This document shows positions 58,935-64,000 of a stretch of 64,000 bases of DNA, in pieces; the first letter of the stretch is position 1, and every line of letters starts with the position of its first letter. A model generated the notes under the pieces. The model did not search any database. It was not told the origin of the DNA and saw only the letters and a program-made list of their open reading frames with translations. The stretch is from Davidsoniella eucalypti (lineage: Eukaryota; Ascomycota; Sordariomycetes; Microascales; Ceratocystidaceae). The position numbers were made by a program, and so were the translations under genes. The DNA lies in assembly GCA_004009845.1 (NCBI GenBank), contig RMBW01000002.1, forward strand, positions 248,001-312,000, read 5' to 3'.

Positions 58935-59183
58935 AGCAATACGACGGCATATCCCGGGCGGAAGCGGCAGGTTGGTGTCACCTTCCAGCCAGCTCCCGAG
59001 CGGACCGCAAATGCAGGTGTGCGTAGACCGAACTTCTCTTATGACCTTTTAGGGTCCAGCACTGAGACCGAGAGAGCTCTCTGTCTAGCACAGCCCGAGT
59101 GTAAGCCTGCGGAGTTCCAGGATTGGCTACCCGGCGTTTTCACCGTTATCGTTATATATGTAGACCCAACGACACCCACCTAA
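58935..59183 (+). other. GC-rich open segment, possible gene fragment
   Basis: A sharply bounded GC-rich block in AT-rich surroundings. It is preceded by TACTGTTATTTCGCAG, which would serve as a 3' splice site, and stays open to a TAA at 59181-59183. Pieces of the translation are TTAYPGRKRQVGVTFQPAPE and LCLAQPECKPAEFQDWLPGV. I recognise no domain and no matching upstream exon. It could be a last exon, a transferred fragment, or chance. Confidence 0.25.
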
Positions 59184-59235
59184 AGAAAGGAATTGCAAAA
59201 AGTGAGGCATATTGACGTGTCACGATCGTGAACAA

Positions 59236-59241
59236 AAAGGA
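59236..59241 (-). terminator. RNA polymerase III T-run terminator of tRNA-Ser
   Basis: A run of T on the minus strand (A-run on plus) five to ten bases after the tRNA 3' end. Confidence 0.7.
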
Positions 59242-59245
59242 ATGT

Positions 59246-59354
59246 CGACACCAACGTGATTCGAACACGCGCTCGCGAACGAACTGCCTTATCTACTAGA
59301 TCCCAAGGAGGAATTTATAGCAGGGCAGCGCCTTAACCACTCGGCCATAGTGCC
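59246..59354 (-). tRNA. tRNA-Ser(GCT) with 28-nt intron
   Basis: Exon 1 is 59318-59354, intron 59290-59317, exon 2 59246-59289 (mature length 81 before CCA). The acceptor stem GGCACTA pairs fully with TGGTGTC (two G-U pairs), followed by discriminator G, as in serine tRNAs. The D arm is GCCGAGTGGTTAAGGC. The anticodon stem CTGCC pairs with GGCAG, and the loop CTGCTA gives anticodon GCT, with the intron one base 3' of it as usual. A class II variable arm and T arm (GCGTG TTCGAAT CACGT) follow. TTTTT directly downstream is a Pol III terminator. It reads AGC and AGU codons. Confidence 0.94.
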
Positions 59355-62300
59355 TTGAGAAACGGTGTTTTATCGTGATCTTTATAGCCTCATGATTTTG
59401 GCGGGGGGTTTTTTTTTGTTAGGTGGGCTGAGTAAGTAGAAAGTATTGGAGTGTCGAGCAGATAGAATAGAACATATGGTCGGTATCTAGCTAGGCGTTA
59501 TATATGATCATTGTAATTCGGGTAGAAGTCAAATATGTTAAGCCGAAATTGAAGATGAAGACTTTATGGACTTGAATTGGTGATAACGTGTGCAGTAGTA
59601 AAGTGGATCTAATAATAGTTATTCCATACAAAAAGCCGGTAATATATATGTATGTAAATAAAGAAATGAGCTCAGAGAAAATAAAAGCATATTCGTAGGC
59701 AGAAAAATGAACAGTCTTCTCGTTTTCATTTATCTTAGATCAAAGGCTTGAATGTCTCGTTTTCGTCATAGAAATTTGACAAGATAAATGATGCGGAAAT
59801 GCTAAATATACGATGGGGAGATACGAACTTTCCAAGACCGCTGAAACAGTGACTCTAAACACGAGGGTTGCACGAGTTTTTTTTTCCTTGGTCTTCTAAC
59901 AATTTGAGTTAATATCTTGATTTAAGCCTCTTTTGGTATGGAAGAAAGGAATATGTTGAATGGGAGATTTAGTCATAGACAATCTTGGAAATAAAAGGGA
60001 AACGTCGGGTGGAATGTACCATGATATATCAATACACCTATAGGGTTAACACAACCCAGGGTTCATTGAACAGCAGAGATCACCAAGTAGGCGGGAACAA
60101 ACACGTCTTTTTGGTCATTCGATGGTCTTTTATTAGCACACTCGCTGTAAAGGGCTGGGTCGTATTGTCTCTGACTGATTTTCCCTCTTTTATTTAGTTC
60201 TTAGATTGAATGTTCCTCTTGACGGCTTGGATATCTGAGTCAGAAGTGGTTTGCTGTGATTTTTATTTTATTTAGATCCCTCTGATTGAGACCCCCAGTT
60301 TAGAGTAGAGACATGATATTTAAGTATATCTGCAAGTATGTATTAGTGGCAACAGTTTAGAAACTTGAGAGTCGAGGATGTTGGCCAATAAACATTCGCG
60401 TTTTATACTGTACTGATCAGAGGGCTGAAATTATTTAGTTTCTATAATCAAAAAGAAGGCTGAATTCCGATTCTGTCTAGTGCATACTTGTTGCTGGCTA
60501 GGCTTCGGTTAATATCTGATATGATGAGGTGCAGAAAAGGGGACATGATCTGGTATGAAAAGGTAGGGAACATGTTTAGATCGTCGGCCGTGTTGCTATT
60601 TATACTAGGGGCTAGGATGGAAACAGAGTGAGGCCATATAATTGGGTTCTGGACCCAGAGATGGTAAAGTGAGTGAGTAGCTTAGTACATTAGGTCGTTA
60701 TATAACGGATGATATACCAGGTTCGGGATTGAAATCCGTAACTGGGAAACAAGCAATGATCAGCAGAAAGGCACGCTTTTGCTGTCGAAAACCTTGGTAG
60801 ACGTGGCTAGAACCGGACAGTACATACACAGGATACATATAGAATGAGAGTGAGAATGAGATGAAATATAACAATACAAAGTCTGGTAACATAATGTGCA
60901 GCGAAAACAGCCTAAAGGAACTAATCTGTGCTTCTGGCATATTCTTTTTGCTCGCCAACTGGATTGTGTTTTCTGCGAACACTTGAACCAAACGTACCAG
61001 CGGGATGTCACGTTCATGCTCTTCTTTCCAGATGATTAGCTTTACCAGAGCAACCTGTTGAGTATCAGGAGTCGATCAGTGTGCCGTTGGCCAAGTGCTG
61101 AAGCGAGATTTGAATGTATAAAAGCGTACTTTTATCATTCTAGGACCAGCCCTGCAATATTTTGCTCACTCGCTGATTCATTCGCATATCTTATCTTCTT
61201 TGTTAATATTGGCGGTAAACAGAACAAGAAAAAGCCGCAGTCATACATATATACATATGTACATATACATATTAGTGCTCTGCCAAGACACTAAAATGCT
61301 AACTCTATGACTGACGAAGAAAACAGGCTAGAAAAAAAAGGCCCGTGTCGTTTGCCTGGTCTTGGAGGAGGAAATGAGATGTTGCGTTATTGGAAGTGTC
61401 GTAGCCACGGCAAACAATGATTTAGACGTATAGTGCAAAAAGAAAAGCAGAATTTGAGGAGAGCGCTATTGAGGTTTTATACTAGTACTGGCAAGATAAA
61501 CTCTTATTGGCTAACTACTGTATTTGTTGTTTATTGGGTGTTTGATTCTAGTTTCTAGACGACTGGCTAGTAAATGATTTTGGGTCGTATTTTTTCCTTG
61601 TATTCGGAGAGAGACATGCAGACAATGGAAATTAGCTATAAATATAAAAAGAAAAAAAGAAGAAAAAATCAGGTCATTATTAGCTGACTAGAAATACAAC
61701 AAAAATGTACTCTTTTGAATTATGCTTTCAAGAGTGAACACACGCGTCCATTTCTGTTCTAGGCTTAGTTTAGTCTGGTGCCTTTCAAGAGGACTAATAT
61801 AGTCCCTGAATCTGACAGGCTTGAGCCCTACTGGAAGCTAGTGTCCTTTTTCTTTCTTCCATGCCATAGCATACAATTGTGTACTGATAGCCAAAGATGA
61901 GAGGACAGGATCAGATTTGCTTCCTTGATGAAGTCATTTTCTACAAGCACAGTAGCCTTGAAACAAAGAGCGACTTGCTCTGCACAAAAGAGGCAAACAA
62001 AATTGAGGAGAGGCAGCTCTGCTTATAGTGCTAGGATAGGGCACTTTCAAACGGCGTGGGACTTGCAGTGTGATTCACATAGATATGACGGCTGTCCGCG
62101 TGGAATAGTGTAGATATTATCTTCGTTTTCTATGGCCGATGAAGCCTCAGCACTCGGTCCTGTTTGGAGTAGTGGCGTTGCAGCGCATATTGGATGTCTA
62201 ATCTCTCATTTCTGAGAACGGGATAGTCGAGATATGCATGCAAGGGTCGACGAACGGGATCCTTGTTTTTTGTTGATTTTGTTTTGGTGCTAAATGGCAA

Positions 62301-63100
62301 TGAGGTTCTTAGCTGTAGCTGTAGCTGTAGCTGGTCTCTTGGTTGCCCGTGGTATTATTGCTTGTTTACCTGCTAATTAACATATCTGCGGACAAGGGCC
62401 AGGCAACTGGAAGCTTCCGGCTGAGAAAGGTTTACAGGCTGAAGACGAAGAGGATGAGGCTTCGATCATTTCTATCTGTGCGCAAGGGCCTGCAAACCAT
62501 TCGAACTTGTTTTGTTTATGCATATCTATGCACATCAGTTTAGAAGCGATGAATGATATGGCTATCGTGCCATGTATCTATGCTGTGAGCGGCTCCCTGC
62601 GAGGCGACTTGAAGAGTTGGACTCATGTTGGCTTGCTTATCTGGGCGGATGATCTGAATAGAGCGAGACTGACTGCTGGATGGGCAAGACTGGACAGGTG
62701 GCAGAGCGAAGTGACTGCTGCCCATTCTTCCCGTGTTGATCGATGGGCGTCTGGCGGCTCCCCTTTTACTGACAATCCCTTTCCGGGGCTAGTGGTATAA
62801 TTTGGTGTTTGTTATCTATGTTTGTTAGTACATGTGTACATCTGTAGATAGAGCAGAGTAAATGTTAGGGTGCTATACGTGTAGCTTTATATGTGCCTTG
62901 TGGTGATGTAGTCTTCGTATTTTATTTCCACTGCATAATGAAGTCACCGGTAATACGAAAGCCCCCAATTCGACCTACCGTTCTTTCCACTTGTCTTTTT
63001 CTTTTTTTTTTCTTCTTTTTTTCTTCTTATCAAATATCGTGGTAAAATCTAGGCCTTGGTCTACGATCCCGGAGCAGGAGGAGACTCTAATTTTGATTAA
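59355..63100. other. Gene-free region
   Basis: 3.7 kb, AT-rich up to about 61700 and more balanced after 61900. Contains a short AGCTGT tandem repeat near 62314-62334. Open frames at 62507-62800 and elsewhere show no domains. Confidence 0.5.
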
Positions 63101-64000
63101 TTTTATCTAGCCTCTCTGCCTTTTCAGTTTTTCCGTAGCTACTGTAATTAGAGACGTCGGCAATGTAACTACTGTTGCAAGCGCAGTCAACAAAGACACC
63201 GCACTTGCTGTGTTGCTTGTAATGTGACGACCACAGGCATCCTTGTCTTGCCTTTTGTTTTCTCCGTTAATCCATCTTGGTCGCTTGAGCTTGCTGGAGG
63301 CAATTCTACTTTTCCTTTCCATTGCTGCTCCCTTTCTTGCTTTCTTTTTCCTTTTTCTTTCTCCTCCCCTCTGCCGCCAACTGCTGCTTCGCTCTGCTCA
63401 CCCACTGTCCCGGGCTGTGTTGTGTGCTGTGTTGTGCTTCTCCTCGTCACTCGTTTTTGTTTGCAAGTCTTGTTTATTTCTTCCTTTTCCATGTTTTGCT
63501 TTCGTCGTTCTTTACTGTCAAAATAGCCTCCAAAGAAATCTAATTATTGCCATTTACGGTCGCCTTCGTCATCGTACCATCGTCCTCTTCTCACTATTTC
63601 TACCCATCAAACTCCTTCGCAGCCGCCAGCATCGCCAGTCGATCCGACCACCGCTGCCTTTCCATCTCCAACGACTTCGACCTGCCTTTCTTCGACGACA
63701 CTGGCAATTGCCCGGCCGCCACTGCAGCACCGTCAAGATCCACGAGACCGGCGTTTTCGGCTTCACTTTTGGGCCTCGTCTTCCGTAAAGGTCCGAGATC
63801 TGTGTTGGTCGGGGATGCGCATTCCACGCCATTTGTTCTAGTTAATTCTTGGAATCTGAGCCCTGCTGTCGAGCCTCTATCTACGCCTCTCATTTCGTAT
63901 AGTTGAATCGCTTGTTGATTCGTTCTCTCTTTTATCTGCGATTGCCGCCTCTTATCAAGCGCACTGCACGCTATTTCTGGCACTGCCGTCCACTCTTTAT
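63101..64000. promoter_or_regulatory. Probable promoter/leader of a gene beyond the right edge
   Basis: From 63290 onward the plus strand is strongly pyrimidine-rich, changing to GC-richer sequence with frequent TCC, TCG and CCG after 63600. This resembles the leaders seen before VPS54 and ERG20. Several frames are open for about 100 codons, but none has a recognisable domain or a convincing start, so no CDS is called. Confidence 0.35.

Noticed and set aside
62507..62800. 97-codon open frame in the right gene-free region
   Set aside because: No domain or signal; frame length is within chance for this base composition.
63600..63983. 127-codon minus-strand frame at the right edge
   Set aside because: It is opposite a pyrimidine-rich plus-strand leader, which naturally leaves an open Arg/Lys/Glu-rich antisense frame.

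Overview
The window is nuclear DNA of a fungus, most likely an ascomycete. Protein genes carry short GT-AG introns (47 to 157 bases), several with TACTAAC-like branch points. The housekeeping set is fungal: NEO1-type flippase, CYC2-like mitochondrial oxidoreductase, two APC/C subunits, MCM5, VPS54, ERG20 and a Rox3-type MED19. Secreted and GPI-anchored proteins of ascomycete type are also present. The species cannot be named from the sequence alone. Intron boundaries were inferred by reading splice sites and checking that the frame continues across each junction.

Layout from left to right: the 3' part of NEO1 (+, cut by the left edge); a CYC2-like gene (-) divergent from CDC16/APC6 (+); an orphan small secreted protein (+); a decayed small-secreted-protein relic near 9.2-9.5 kb; MCM5 (-) head to head with VPS54 (+); 3.2 kb without a gene; a thaumatin-like/'DNase1' family secreted protein (-); a second, frameshifted copy of the 9.2 kb relic near 22.8-23.3 kb; a GPI-anchored Cys-Asp-Glu-Pro repeat protein (-) with an in-frame TAG; CDC23/APC8 (-) divergent from ERG20 (+); an RA-PH domain protein (-); a 5.2 kb gap; a MAT2B/RmlD-like reductase (-) with a 20-nt micro-exon; 8.1 kb holding only nested, dead mobile elements; MED19 (+) convergent with an alpha/beta hydrolase (-); and nearly 8 kb with one intron-containing tRNA-Ser(GCT) and a retroposon tail.

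The conserved genes serve general cell functions: lipid asymmetry and endosome-to-Golgi traffic (NEO1, VPS54), cell cycle and replication (CDC16, CDC23, MCM5), isoprenoid synthesis (ERG20) and transcription (MED19). They do not form a pathway cluster. The lineage-specific part is a set of secreted or surface proteins at about 7-9 kb and 20-26 kb, several of them broken.

The most informative structure is at 43.8-45.2 kb. An old 5'-truncated retroposon was hit by a Tc1/mariner element at a TA site, and that element was in turn hit by another short retroposon tail flanked by an 18-19 bp target duplication. Related poly(A)-tailed retroposon ends occur near 38.9 and 58.6 kb. I found no convincing new enzymatic or defence system. 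The best candidates for something undescribed are the broken paralogous secreted-protein family and the interrupted CDEP-repeat surface protein.
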